From NCBI GenBank assembly GCA_018389105.1, contig JACATO010002187.1:398001-462000 (forward strand): a stretch of 64,000 nucleotides of DNA. Direction: 5' to 3'. Shown here one piece after another: positions 37,685 through 47,639 of the stretch. Numbering within the stretch: the stretch's first letter is position 1; every line of letters starts with the position of its first letter. The stretch comes from Nautilus pompilius (taxonomy: Eukaryota > Mollusca > Cephalopoda > Nautilida > Nautilidae). The notes beneath the pieces are model-generated. The model searched no databases and was not told where the DNA came from. It worked only from the letters and a program-made list of their open reading frames with translations. A program made the position numbers and the translations under genes.

Positions 37685-37989
37685 CTCCATTGACAGATTC
37701 AGAATCCCCCCTCAAAATGGCATTCACCAATGTTTAAACTAACGATAATTAGTGTTATTGATCAGCCATCAATCAAGTGTCACAGAAACTGCATTAGATC
37801 AGTGATCTTCAACTTTGGCCATCATTTGGATATGACCACTCCAACTAAGGCAGGAAGGGGGGGAGAATTTCATCACCAAACTGGTCCTTTTTTAAAGCTG
37901 GTTAATACAGGGTGGCACAATGATGACGGAGATCACATACGATGATCACAGAACCTGCCAGGGGGATTAGTATGCTGGAGGTGTGTACT

Positions 37990-38190
37990 TAGCGTCAAAC
38001 AGGTTTAAGATTCAAGGATACAATTCTTGATGTTTGCATGAGGCCATATATGCAGGTGCATTTGGGATAACTTCATTCTCATGGATGACAATGCCTATCC
38101 ACATTGTGCCTGGTTAGCTGCTACCTGGAGCAGAAGTAAATTGCCTATATGAAGTAGCTAAATCATTCTCCAGACCTTAATTTAATCAAA
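37990..38190 (+). pseudogene. Tc1-like transposase fragment
   Basis: Across two frames it reads TGLRFKDTILDVCMRPYMQV and then DNFILMDDNAYPHCAWLAAT. This is the Tc1-family pattern TGQRYRD.IL....RPY..., DNFILMDDNARPH with the second catalytic Asp. The third acidic residue region is degraded. A cagggtggcacaatga sequence at 37908 might be a terminal repeat, but its partner was not found. Confidence 0.6.
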
Positions 38191-38745
38191 AAAAAAAACA
38201 TTTTGAACATGGTTTTTCAGGTTGCCTCTGAAAGATGTTCTTTGTTACCACAAACCTTATAAGAATGATTCCCTCATTGGGGAATGGGGTGATCTGGCCC
38301 AGAACAACTTTCAAAAACTCTACGATTACAAAGCTGCCATTCATGCTAGTCTCCAACACAAGGTTCTCAATGAATTTTTTAACAGGAATTTGCCACATTA
38401 GAGCAAAATGTCAGATTTTACAGTCTCAATACCTAAAAAAATCTTTTCTTTTTGTTGGATGCCTTTATTTATCCAGTGTAGCTATTATTTAATAATATGT
38501 TGGACACTTGTCGACATTAATGCATTCTTAATATAAAAAGTCCAGCTTTTCTTTCCTTATGGTATGTAACAACACTATGATATTAATATTGTACAGAATA
38601 TTTAGCATATGTCTTCAGCAGTTATTTAGTCAATAAGCTTATGTTCATCATATGTTCTGAGACAAAAATAATAAAACTAATGGAGGAACCAGTGCAAACT
38701 AAAACCATGAATATATTTCATATTTAAGAATTTCAAGTCTCTTAC

Positions 38746-38815
38746 CTTAAGATTTTTGGTTTTTTTATCACAATATTTTTTCTACAGTAATTTCCCATTA
38801 AATATCTAAATTTGT
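38746..38815 (-). CDS. Candidate exon, unidentified minus-strand gene
   Basis: The acceptor ttaattattctattttcag and donor CTTAAG|gtaaga are both strong. The single open frame gives KFRYLMGNYCRKNIVIKKPK then IL. It joins in phase to the candidate exon at 37543-37684 (split Ser codon) and to 40698-40740 upstream (split Asn codon). Confidence 0.4.
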
Positions 38816-39514
38816 CTGAAAATAGAATAATTAAACAGTTTTAGGGAATCCATACACAAAGTTGCCAGTTAAATAAACAATGGCTTACTTACATATCACT
38901 CTGGTGGTGAATCTAAATATTTGTCCAATGGTCAACAGCAATACTTAATTACATCAGCTTTAATGTAGTTCTGACATGATTTTCAGTGTTAATTTATTAT
39001 ACTGCAATGCCATCTACTGACTGTAACCTAGTTTCATTTTGTCCAGTAAAATCCTATTTATTTTATACATTGTAGAAGTCAGGAGTTCACTCTGAGGTTA
39101 AGAGGCAATCAAATTGGAGACCAAGCTGGCTGTCAGACAGAAGACATGCATGTGTGTGTGTGTGTGAAGATTATCAAAATTATTTTAAATAATTTAACTG
39201 TTAACAATAGCTTAAAACATGCAGGATTTCTAACATAAAACAAAAAAGTATCCTTTTGGGATGTTGAAAATAAAATATTTATTTCAAAATTCAACTTTTA
39301 AACGTATAATATAAGACAAAGGTATAAACTGTACACACAGAATTCAATTCTGCATTAAGTGTAACAAATAAAGATAAACAAGAAGAAATCGTCATGGTAA
39401 CCAAACCAAGAGGTGGTTTGACAAATGCACACTTCACAGAATATCTACCTAACACATTAATACAAAGGGGGGGTGTGAAAGCAGCTTCCTATGGTGGGTA
39501 CGTTGTTTTAGTGG

Positions 39515-39974
39515 GAGAATGCCAACAACTTGCAGTTTATGTAAGATGAAGTCCCTTCCACATTACACTACTGATATTTGTAACTGGCTTGATAATCGTT
39601 TTTATTGTCACTGGATCAGGAGGAAAAGCCAGACAGAATGGCCTTCCATGAACCCTGACCTATCTCTGCTTGACCTTTTATGGAGATATCATAATGTATG
39701 CAATGAAACCATGTGATCCGAGTGAATTAGAGACCAATACAAGCGAGGTATTGAGTAATGTCCCATGAACTTTTATTTTTCCCTCCATTGAAAATGTGGC
39801 ATTGTGCTTGTGAGAAAGTGTTGATAATGCAAGAGCTTATATTGAAATTTGATTATAATCTGGGGAAATAGAATAAAATTAACTTTGTACCTAGAATAAA
39901 GTTTCTTTACATATCAGAACAAAAGTCATAACAAATTTTTAATAGGGAAAGACTTTTGAATCATCCTGTAGAAT
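39515..39974 (+). pseudogene. Tc1/mariner-type transposase fragment with 3' terminal-repeat-like end
   Basis: The frame at 39560-39700 reads LPHYTTDICNWLDNRFYCHW, then IRRKSQTEWPSMNPDLSLLD and LLW. This is a decayed form of the pattern PHY...V.NWLD..FP.RWIGR.GP.EWP.RSPDL.PLDFFLW found in a subgroup of DDE_3 transposases. The sequence gggaaagacttttgaatcat then cctgta at 39944-39970 looks like the 3' inverted end. The 5' end was not found. Confidence 0.55.
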
Positions 39975-39981
39975 GAAAGTA

Positions 39982-40463
39982 CAGTATAGGCTCACTTATC
40001 TGACATCCCTTTTGACACTCTGTGACTGTGTTATCAAACTCACCTCTGTCTCACACACACACACACACACACAAGAATAGTGCAATGTGTATTAACCCAC
40101 TGAAGATGCAATCCAATTCAGCTAGCGAGAGAGAGAGAGAGAGAGAGGGTGCATTCAGAGCACGTTTGAGAGTTTTCCTGACATGAAGTCCACGAGCAAG
40201 CAAAAGGGAGAGAGGGTGGGTGTGTATCCTTCAGAAACAAAATGGAGGCACATCCGGAAAGACTGCATTATTCTACGTTATTTTAATAATATTTTGAACT
40301 TTAATGAACAGAAAGCATGTTTCCAGACAAAGGCTGCTCATAATTGGGGTTGATTCTTTTTTGTGTGTGTGGCAGGTGTACTTATAATTGGCCATCATCA
40401 AAATATTTCACTTATCCAATACAGGGTTGGTCCTGTTCATTTTGGGTAAGCGAGTGTCTACTT
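39982..40463 (+). mobile_element. Short Tigger-like element, degraded
   Basis: The left end CAGTATAGGCTCACTTATCT is preceded by TA. The right end, in reverse, reads aAGTAGACACTCGCTTACCC, agreeing at about 14 of 20 positions. The target TA on the right is lost. The interior carries CA and GA microsatellites (40050-40072 and 40131-40148) and no gene. Confidence 0.5.
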
Positions 40464-40697
40464 CAACTTTAGCTTAGAAAAATTGTAAATTCAAAAAAAA
40501 AAATTATGGAGAACCAGATGTCTCGTATGGTTGAAAAAAAAAACTGTTTTTTACCTAAGGTTGGTGCTGTTTACTTGTACTTAATTAAAAGAACTTTCAG
40601 GTGTTCCAATATTAGCTGTAGGCATCCTGCTCCTTCTAGGTAACAGATAATACAAACATTATCATAAATTAATCCAAGAATATAATATTATACATAC

Positions 40698-40740
40698 TGG
40701 CAAGCCAAGGTTTAAAACTACAGTAATGCATAAGCATTAC
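40698..40740 (-). CDS. Candidate micro-exon, unidentified minus-strand gene
   Basis: A good acceptor (gcattgttgtttttaattcag) and donor (TTGCCA|gtatgt) bound 43 bases that read VMLMHYCSFKPWLA in phase 0. The phase agrees with the next candidate exon. At this size, chance occurrence is quite possible. Confidence 0.25.
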
Positions 40741-40928
40741 CTGAATTAAAAACAACAATGCTGAATGATTTGTTCATTTTTTTTTTTAAAAATAAAACAG
40801 AACAATAAAGTTTTTATGGATATGCTAGTCCGAGGAGAATACTAAATGCTTTCAATTGTTTTGTTTTCTCACTGGTAATAAAAACAGTAACTCACATTAA
40901 GATAATGAAACTAATTTTAATGATATTA

Positions 40929-41367
40929 CAGGTAGAGAATCCCTTATCCGAAATCCTTGGGGCCAAATGTGTTTCGGGTTTTGGAATATAGATATACCGG
41001 CATAATTTGGTAGCTACATATAGACTTACAGGTAGTTTTATGAAATATTTTAAAATCATTTTGTGCATGAAACCATAAGAAAAAGATGTACATTTAACCA
41101 TCAGAAAGGTAAGCTATCACTATGGTAGGCCTACTGGTACCATAGGGGTATTTGTAGGTCTTTTTGACATTTTCAGAGTAGATTCACACCAACAACAAAG
41201 CACAAAAATTGTAGTGAGTAATACACATACATCAAGCGTGTAGGAACCCGCACATCACCCGGGAACCTTCCCAGAACCTGGAATTTTCCATTGAATGTGC
41301 TCCAAAAATATTTCGGATTTTGGAGCTTTTCGGTTTTCAGAATTTTGGATAAGAGATTCTAGACCTA
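40929..41367 (+). mobile_element. Tigger-type MITE with ATCCCTTATCCGAAAT end
   Basis: The left end CAGGTAGAGAATCCCTTATC is preceded by TA. The right end in reverse reads TAGGTCTAGAATCTCTTATC, with 21 of 26 bases agreeing. Internal tttcggattttggagctttt and atcattttgtgcatgaaacc segments resemble Tigger-derived repeats known from several animal groups. 439 bp, non-coding. Confidence 0.65.
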
Positions 41368-41616
41368 GAGTAACACTCAAAGCTCTTAGAAAGTTGCATA
41401 CAGCAAGCTACTTGTTTTTCTTTTTAATTCTTCTTGCTTATGTGCAAATTCTGACCTGTGTCTATATGTTTAACCTTGACAAAGAGTGTGTTCCATTTTG
41501 TGTGGGCGTAAGTCTCCACATTATCTCGATAACTTTAGCTCTCCATGTACCTCATCAGTTTTTATCATACATACCATCTTCCCAGCCTAAATCCATAAGT
41601 CGGTATTTGCATTGAA

Positions 41617-41805
41617 CACGCTGTATGTTTAGCCAACACACTTTAATACATGTAAGGCAAGAGCAATATGAATTTTTCATTACAAAAGGTTATATTGATG
41701 AGGCAGATACTATGTGACACAGACCCTGTGGTTCCAGCTGTGCTGAGCAATGCAAATTTGAAGAGTAGTGGAAGTGAAAATGCATCTCAGGTGATATATA
41801 GAGGG
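41617..41805 (+). mobile_element. TTAA-flanked MITE, copy 2
   Basis: It aligns end to end with copy 1 at 17911-18105: cacgctgtatg...ccctgtggttccagctgtgctgagcaatgcaaatttgaagagtagtgg against ccctctgtatg...cccttatggcccagctcatgcttaataatacagatttaaagggcagtgg. The right TTAA (41806-41809) is intact. The left site is mutated to tgaa. Confidence 0.6.
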
Positions 41806-44024
41806 TTAAAAAACAGCAGATATCAGAGAGATGACCAGCCTATCAATCAGTATATTTTACCTCCTGTAACTGCCACCAACACACTCAATTTTGTCTTTAA
41901 TTTCAAAGCTATATTATGTCCTCTTACCATACCTGCTATAGAAAAAACTTGATTTTCTATAATGAATCCAATATCTTTTATGAAAGAAAGGATTCAATAA
42001 CATTTTGAAATGTAATTTTCAATTCTTTTTTTTTCAGTTAATTTTTTAAATAATCTGTCCAAACCTTAACAAGATAACATTAGATAAACATTTGTTTAAA
42101 ATTAATTCAAGCCATAGTAGAGAGATTTTAATTAGAAAGTAATGCATCTTTTGTTGCTGTTAAATCTCAAATAAGAATAATAAGATAGAGTTCCTACATT
42201 GTGCTCAGCAAATATCAGTTTAGCATGGTTATAAATTTGCCTGCATCCATTGGTGATGAAAGCACCCGATATTTGTCCACAGCACAAAAACATCTTCTAA
42301 AAACAAAAGAAAGTCAAATCGAAATGTATAAATATCATCACTCACTTTTCTTCATCGTTCAATTAAGCACAGAATCCTTTTTTTTTTTAGTGCAAGAGGG
42401 TGTTAGAAAAAACTTTCAGTAATTGACTTTTTCTCTTTTTTTTTGGCAGAATTAATGTTCATTGTTTGAGTGAGTTATGCAACGCCATTTTGAAAAGATC
42501 GCCATTTTTATTTACCAAGCAAATTTACAGTTATGAAATGTCAAGTCTTTTGTGTGTGTTTTTCATTTTTACTTCCCAAAATAATATTAAATGTCTTCAG
42601 TATTTTCAGAAACCACCATAGATGAATGGATGGATGTACACACACACACACACACACGATGTTATCACAGGAATCTTTAATACTAGATGCAATATATATA
42701 TCAGTTTCTGCTCATCTGAAGCTATATATACACAATTATAGTAGAGCCTTCTCTTTCTTTAATTTCATAGACATACAATAGCTACTGTACCAACAGCATT
42801 ATTCATTAAAAAAATGTAAGTTATCACAGATTGTTTTCAACATGCGCTCAATAGAATACTTTAAGCTTTCAAAAGGTATTTTTCTCTCAGATTAAGTGTG
42901 TTACTAGGATTAGAATAATAGACTAACATCTCTAATCACCCTACCAAAAAGCTGACATCATGCATATTATACGTTTCATCAAACACCAAGAAATTCTTAA
43001 GACCTTTCTTGATGTTGTATAGTAATAGTACAAATTTTTAGTGAGAAGAAAAACATTATATACTTTTTTCTTCTTCAAAGAAGAAGAATGAATGGTCTTT
43101 TGCTGAAACTACTTTCAGATCAAATTTAATTTCAGTGGAAAAATCTTTTTTTTTTTTTCTAAAACTTAGTGTTTTTATTCTTTAAAATCCAAACAAACCA
43201 TGGACTTATTATTACTGGCAAGAGAGAAGTCACAAGTCACATTTCATCAAGGTTAATGTATACATTGACACAATATATAATTATTATTATTATGCTATAG
43301 TTCTCTAAATATACTTTATATATGTAGCGCCTTTCATATAAATATTTTATAACAGTTCTAAACTGTATATTAGAAAGTATATAAGACCTCAGCCTTAGCC
43401 TACTTATAAATGTTTCAAAGAAAACGTAGTAAAAATTACTGGCCAAAAATAATGAGACCAGTTCTACTCTGAGCACAGGTTGGCATTGTTGAAAAGTGAT
43501 AGGTGGGAAAGAAAAGCACACAGAATGGATTTATCAGGCTGAAAAAAATACACAAAGAAAAAGCTAAAAATAAATCTAAGAAGACCTATCAAGACTATAG
43601 TGTAGCATGCCACCCTGTGAACTCAAACTGCTCAGCTTACAAAAGGCAAGTACCATAGCCTACCCAGAAAGACTAGAAAGACTTATGAATATCTATTTGG
43701 ATAACTTGAAGTGGTGACTTCTCTGGCAGAGTCAGTATCAAATAAATATATATATATATTTTTTTTTTAATTTAAAATGTTTTCCAATCCTTTACATATT
43801 TTAGAATAGCGACTTTTTAAATAAAAAAGAAGAAAAAAATTATTCGACACTTTGATTATTCATCTCTTTTTCATCCGACCCAGAGGGAAAATCCAGTGAA
43901 CAGTTTGAAGGACAACGGGAGACAACTCTTTTTAAAGTTTTTTTTTTTTTTTTTAAATATTGCTCTGATTTATTGCATTATCTGGTGTTTTTAATTTTGA
44001 AAAAATTCTTTTTTTTTTTTTAAA

Positions 44025-44480
44025 GTGAATAAAATAAGCGAACGAACTGGCAACCAGACGGGCGAATGCTTTCAGAAGATGCCAGCCAGCCGGCGACTTG
44101 GCTCTCCGGGGCTCCAAGCTCGCGTACGTCATCTGGAAGCTCAGCAGGTGCTCTCTGGGCCAGCGGAGCGGTCGGTCCACGGGTTGGAAGAATGGGTGCC
44201 GGGAGATTCCAACCGAGTGTCTGGTCCTACTGTCGGTAAGCGAGCGAGTGGAGGAGGCCCGGCCGGTACATTACCACCCTGTAGACAAGACAGCAGGAGT
44301 CCGTCCGTCCGCACCCGGAGATTCCTCCGTGACAGTCCTGCTGATGCTATTTGTTTTCCGGGTGTGTGTGTGTGTGGGTGATGCTGGGTCCTAGGGGCAG
44401 TATTATTACCTGTCTGGGCCGTGCTGCTCGGAAGGTTCAGAAGCTGGCACGTCGCAGCCAGTCGTTGCCAACAGTGAAGA
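44025..44480. promoter_or_regulatory. CG-rich island, likely promoter
   Basis: About 450 bases with frequent CG are set in AT-rich DNA. Donor-like sites exist on both strands: CTGTCG|gtaagc at about 44235 on plus, and GACAG|gtaata on minus at about 44410. A minus-strand transcript starting here would run into the candidate exons from 40.7 kb downward. The overlapping open frames have no recognisable protein character. Confidence 0.5.
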
Positions 44481-44737
44481 GAGAGAGAACCTTCCCATCC
44501 CTTATTTGTTTATTTACTGTTATTATTTTAACAGTAGCAATACCAGTAACCCGTAGCCGTAATAAAGAAGCTACTAACCTTCACGGACATGAACACTTCG
44601 TTCCTAATCGGTAACGGAATCCAGGAGAATCTGCAAACGTTTTATCCTAGTAGAACTCTGCTGCTTCGAATCGCCCCTCTTATAATGCTGTTACACCTAA
44701 GAATTCGGTGTAAACACGTTTCTGTTCCTCGATATTT

Positions 44738-44748
44738 AAATTCCGGAC

Positions 44749-44785
<37 letters not shown>

Positions 44786-44814
44786 AGATTTTCCTGTATT
44801 AAATTCCGAACATC

Positions 44815-44849
<35 letters not shown>

Positions 44850-44863
44850 GATTTTCCTGTATA
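44738..44863 (+). repeat. Tandem duplication of a 63-base unit with an AAT run
   Basis: Two units (44738-44800 and 44801-44863) each read aaattccg-acat, about 11 AAT triplets, then aagattttcctgtat. The units differ by a few bases. Confidence 0.85.
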
Positions 44864-45254
44864 GTTTCATAAGATTCAAGATAATACAAATAACTAATGG
44901 TAGGTTTCTTATATAATATTTTTCTTTTTCAAAAAAAAAACAAAATTTCAAAGAAATATTACAAAATCTTTAAATTAGTGTTATTTTTTTTGTTTTGTTG
45001 TTAAACGTTCATTGATCGACTGATTTCATAATATAGAACTGTTTTGTTTTTGCGTTTTTTTTTTTTTTTTTAAATCTTTGCCCCGTTTTCCAGGTTTTTC
45101 TCTAAGCCATTTATAGCCATTGTTGAATACTGATGTACAACAGCGAAACTGCATACCGAAAATCTTTCGTCACTTGTCTTTATCAGGTTTTTTTTTGTAG
45201 CATTTGGGCACCATGCTAACACCATAGTTACTAACCATTCCATGAACTGTTTAA

Positions 45255-47085
45255 CCCTCAGGTTACATTGAGAGCTTAGGTACATCTAGACCCAAAACGT
45301 TTGCTTGAATGCTTGGAAGAAAAGAATAATGGTCAATGTTCTTAATTGTAACTATAAGAAAGGCAAATTAATTTTGATAAAAATCTTTTTTTCATGCATA
45401 GTAAAAAAAAGTTGTTTGACTATAGAGTCAAAAATGTTTGGTAGATGCATATAAACACAAAAAAAGAGCTTCCAATCAATAATAAAATGAAAAAAACAAA
45501 ACAATTGTGCCTTGGATTAAGTAAGGCCACTGGTATATACTACATAGCTCTGTTTGCAAAGATGATTTTTGCATCTCGCACAGGTGGTTTTCATCTTCCT
45601 GCCATTGCTAGATGGCCAAGAATAGCATCAGGCTAATTTTTCCCCATTCCAATTGCTGTCAGTGCATGTTCATTTACTTTTCACTGAACATTCTGCACTA
45701 TAGCAATCACTGCAGGTCCTCTACATGCCTCAGATCTTGTTTTGATGATAGGTTTGACTAGGGTGTTTCCAAGAATCTCAGAATAAAAAGTCTACATTGG
45801 TAAAGTTTGTTGGAGTTTTGCTCTGAATAGATTTCTGTCAATAAGAGAAAGGCATTATATGCTGATACATCCAATATGTTGTCGAACACCATCAACAGCC
45901 AGCAGCTGGTCCTTCATTGGCAAGTGCGGCTGGCCAATAGCTTACCTCCCTTTGTGGTGCTGTAGTCTTGCATGATGTGGCTTATTTTCTACTGCCCCCA
46001 GCATTGAGAGTTTTCTTCTTGAAAGGTTTGGCCCCAAGCTGATAAGCTATGAAAAAATATTATCCATCATGTCATGGCCTCATAATATCTGAGATACATC
46101 CCCTAATTACATTCTAATCCACATGCACTCCTAATACATTCTGGGGCTCCACCAGGCAGTTTCTCATTGTACACTTGCATGTTCCAGGCTTAGCTGAATT
46201 TGCCATCGCTGACCTCTCACAACTTCAAATTGTACCATGCTGGATTCTTAGGCATGTACTTCCTAAAGGAACAGTGTGATTCCTTAATGGGGATCAAATG
46301 CTTGATCATCTGACAGTAGCATTTGACTCTGGGTTGTATAGCAGGGGAAAAATCTCAACTCGTTTGTCCCACATTTCTCACATGGCAGCCAGTTTGTCTC
46401 ATTTATGCTGCCCCCCTCCCCCAGTCTCACAACTGTCACCTCCATGTAGAGGCGTGGCAGCATGAAATATAGTCTGGCCAGTTTCAGCATTCCAAAGGCT
46501 AGCAGTTGCATCTTGGCTGGACCTACAAACACCTGTCAACAAAAGTAACCCAAAATAAGCTTGCATGCCACATGTAGTAGATCTCTTTCCATTTCTTGCT
46601 GAGGACACACCTACCTTCCGAGTTGGTCATTTGTAGACCAATGTTGGTGACTGTCAGTAGCATGAAAAAAAACAACAACAAAATGATGATTTTATGCTGT
46701 GTATACATGTTACAGCACATCGAGTAGGTCCTGGGAGAGTTTGGATGACATTTGTATTCAATGGTCTACCCCATCTTGATCGTAGAGATGTTCCCATCTT
46801 TCTCCATCTCTAGAACACAAGATTTCATTTTTGCTCAAGGTGAAAAAAGTTCATTTTGCATAAACAAAGCACATCTACACACATACACTTTGGCTAACCA
46901 TGATCCAAAAATACAAGTACAAAACGTGTTGAGAAAATAGGAAGGATTTATTGGTTGAAATGTTTGCTAATATTTTTATCACCCAAAATTAGAAAAAAAA
47001 CCCCTCAAAAAACAAATTTTAACACAGGTTTTAGGCAACTCAAAAATTTGTGCAGGTTAAACAGATCTAAAACGTAATATGAGGG
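45255..47085 (-). mobile_element. piggyBac element between TTAA sites, broken transposase
   Basis: The 1831-bp element is flanked by TTAA at 45251-45254 and 47086-47089. Its ends are inverted: CCCTCAGGTTAC on the left and CCCTCATATTAC on the right (reverse), 10 of 12 bases agreeing. TTAA targets and CCC-type ends are piggyBac hallmarks. The internal minus-strand gene confirms it. Confidence 0.85.
45560..46660 (-). pseudogene. Broken piggyBac transposase (PGBD-like)
   Basis: Fragments on the minus strand in order are: a start-side segment QMTNSEGRCVLSKKWKEI (about 46590-46643); MQAYFGLLLLTGVCRSSQDA then TASLWNAETGQTIFHA (about 46463-46571); DKLAAM.EMWDKRVEIFPLL at about 46350; RKYMPKNPAWYNLK at about 46230; AWNMQVYNEKLPGG at about 46170; FDNILDVSAYNAFLLLTEI and NKLYQCRLFILRFLET near 45770-45900; and CARCKNHLCKQSYV near 45560, the C-terminal cysteine-rich finger. 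It has many stops and frame changes and an apparent deletion before the DDE region. Confidence 0.8.
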
Positions 47086-47279
47086 TTAAATACGTACAAT
47101 GAGAATAGTAAAGTTTATTTTGTGCAGTTCTTCTCTATTTTTTTTTTAAAGTCAATATGCAGCACTTCGCAATTGAAAAACAAAGTCGTTGCTAGATACA
47201 GTTGCTGTTTTACACATCAGACACTTCAATCCTTGGTGCGCGTTTTCACAGCAATAACTTTGGAAACATCAATAATTCT

Positions 47280-47485
47280 CAGCTAAATTCGTGAATGGCA
47301 GCTGCTGGTTTTGTGGCGTACACTTTGTCCTCCAACACAATCAACAGGATAAAAAATCTGACGGTGTGAGACTCAGGGAGCATAGTGGGAATTCAAATGG
47401 TTTACACCGTCCCATTTACCTACCAGTGTGTTCACCCAGAAATACCTGCAAATTTTTACCACACACTGAAAGTGTGAAGCCAGCA
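47280..47485 (-). pseudogene. Tc1/mariner-type transposase fragment, reverse orientation
   Basis: The minus strand reads QVFLGEHTGR.MGRCKPFEF then PLCSLSLTPSDFLSC and KCTPQNQQL. This is a decayed match to the same subgroup as the fragment at 39.5 kb (F.GRWIGRRGP.E.P.RSPDLTP.DFFLWG....VY). It lies 195 bases outside the piggyBac element. Confidence 0.5.
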
Positions 47486-47639
47486 GCTAGCTGTTGCATG
47501 GTCAGTGCCATCTGTGATCTTCCAAATGAAACATATCTTGATACTGAGACAAAATACCTTTGTATTGTAGCATACAAAAGCGTGTATACACCTCTGTGAG
47601 ATGCACCGTATTACTTAATCATGGATTTTAAATCTTTCT

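Larger units (their letters stand above)
40741..45254. other. Gap with short elements and a CG-rich island
   Basis: It contains the Tigger-type MITE, the TTAA MITE, a CA repeat (42638-42658) and TA-rich tracts. 42.0-43.9 kb is unique AT-rich DNA. The CG-rich segment at 44.0-44.5 kb and the AAT repeats at 44.7-44.9 kb are listed separately. Confidence 0.4.

Noticed and set aside
37797-37830. hAT-like end (cagtgatcttcaactttggc)
   Set aside because: I found no matching inverted end or target duplication nearby.
44025-44394. 118- and 98-residue frames in the CG-rich island
   Set aside because: Two overlapping frames are open because of high CG content. Neither has motif support, so I treat the segment as an island and possible 5' UTR.
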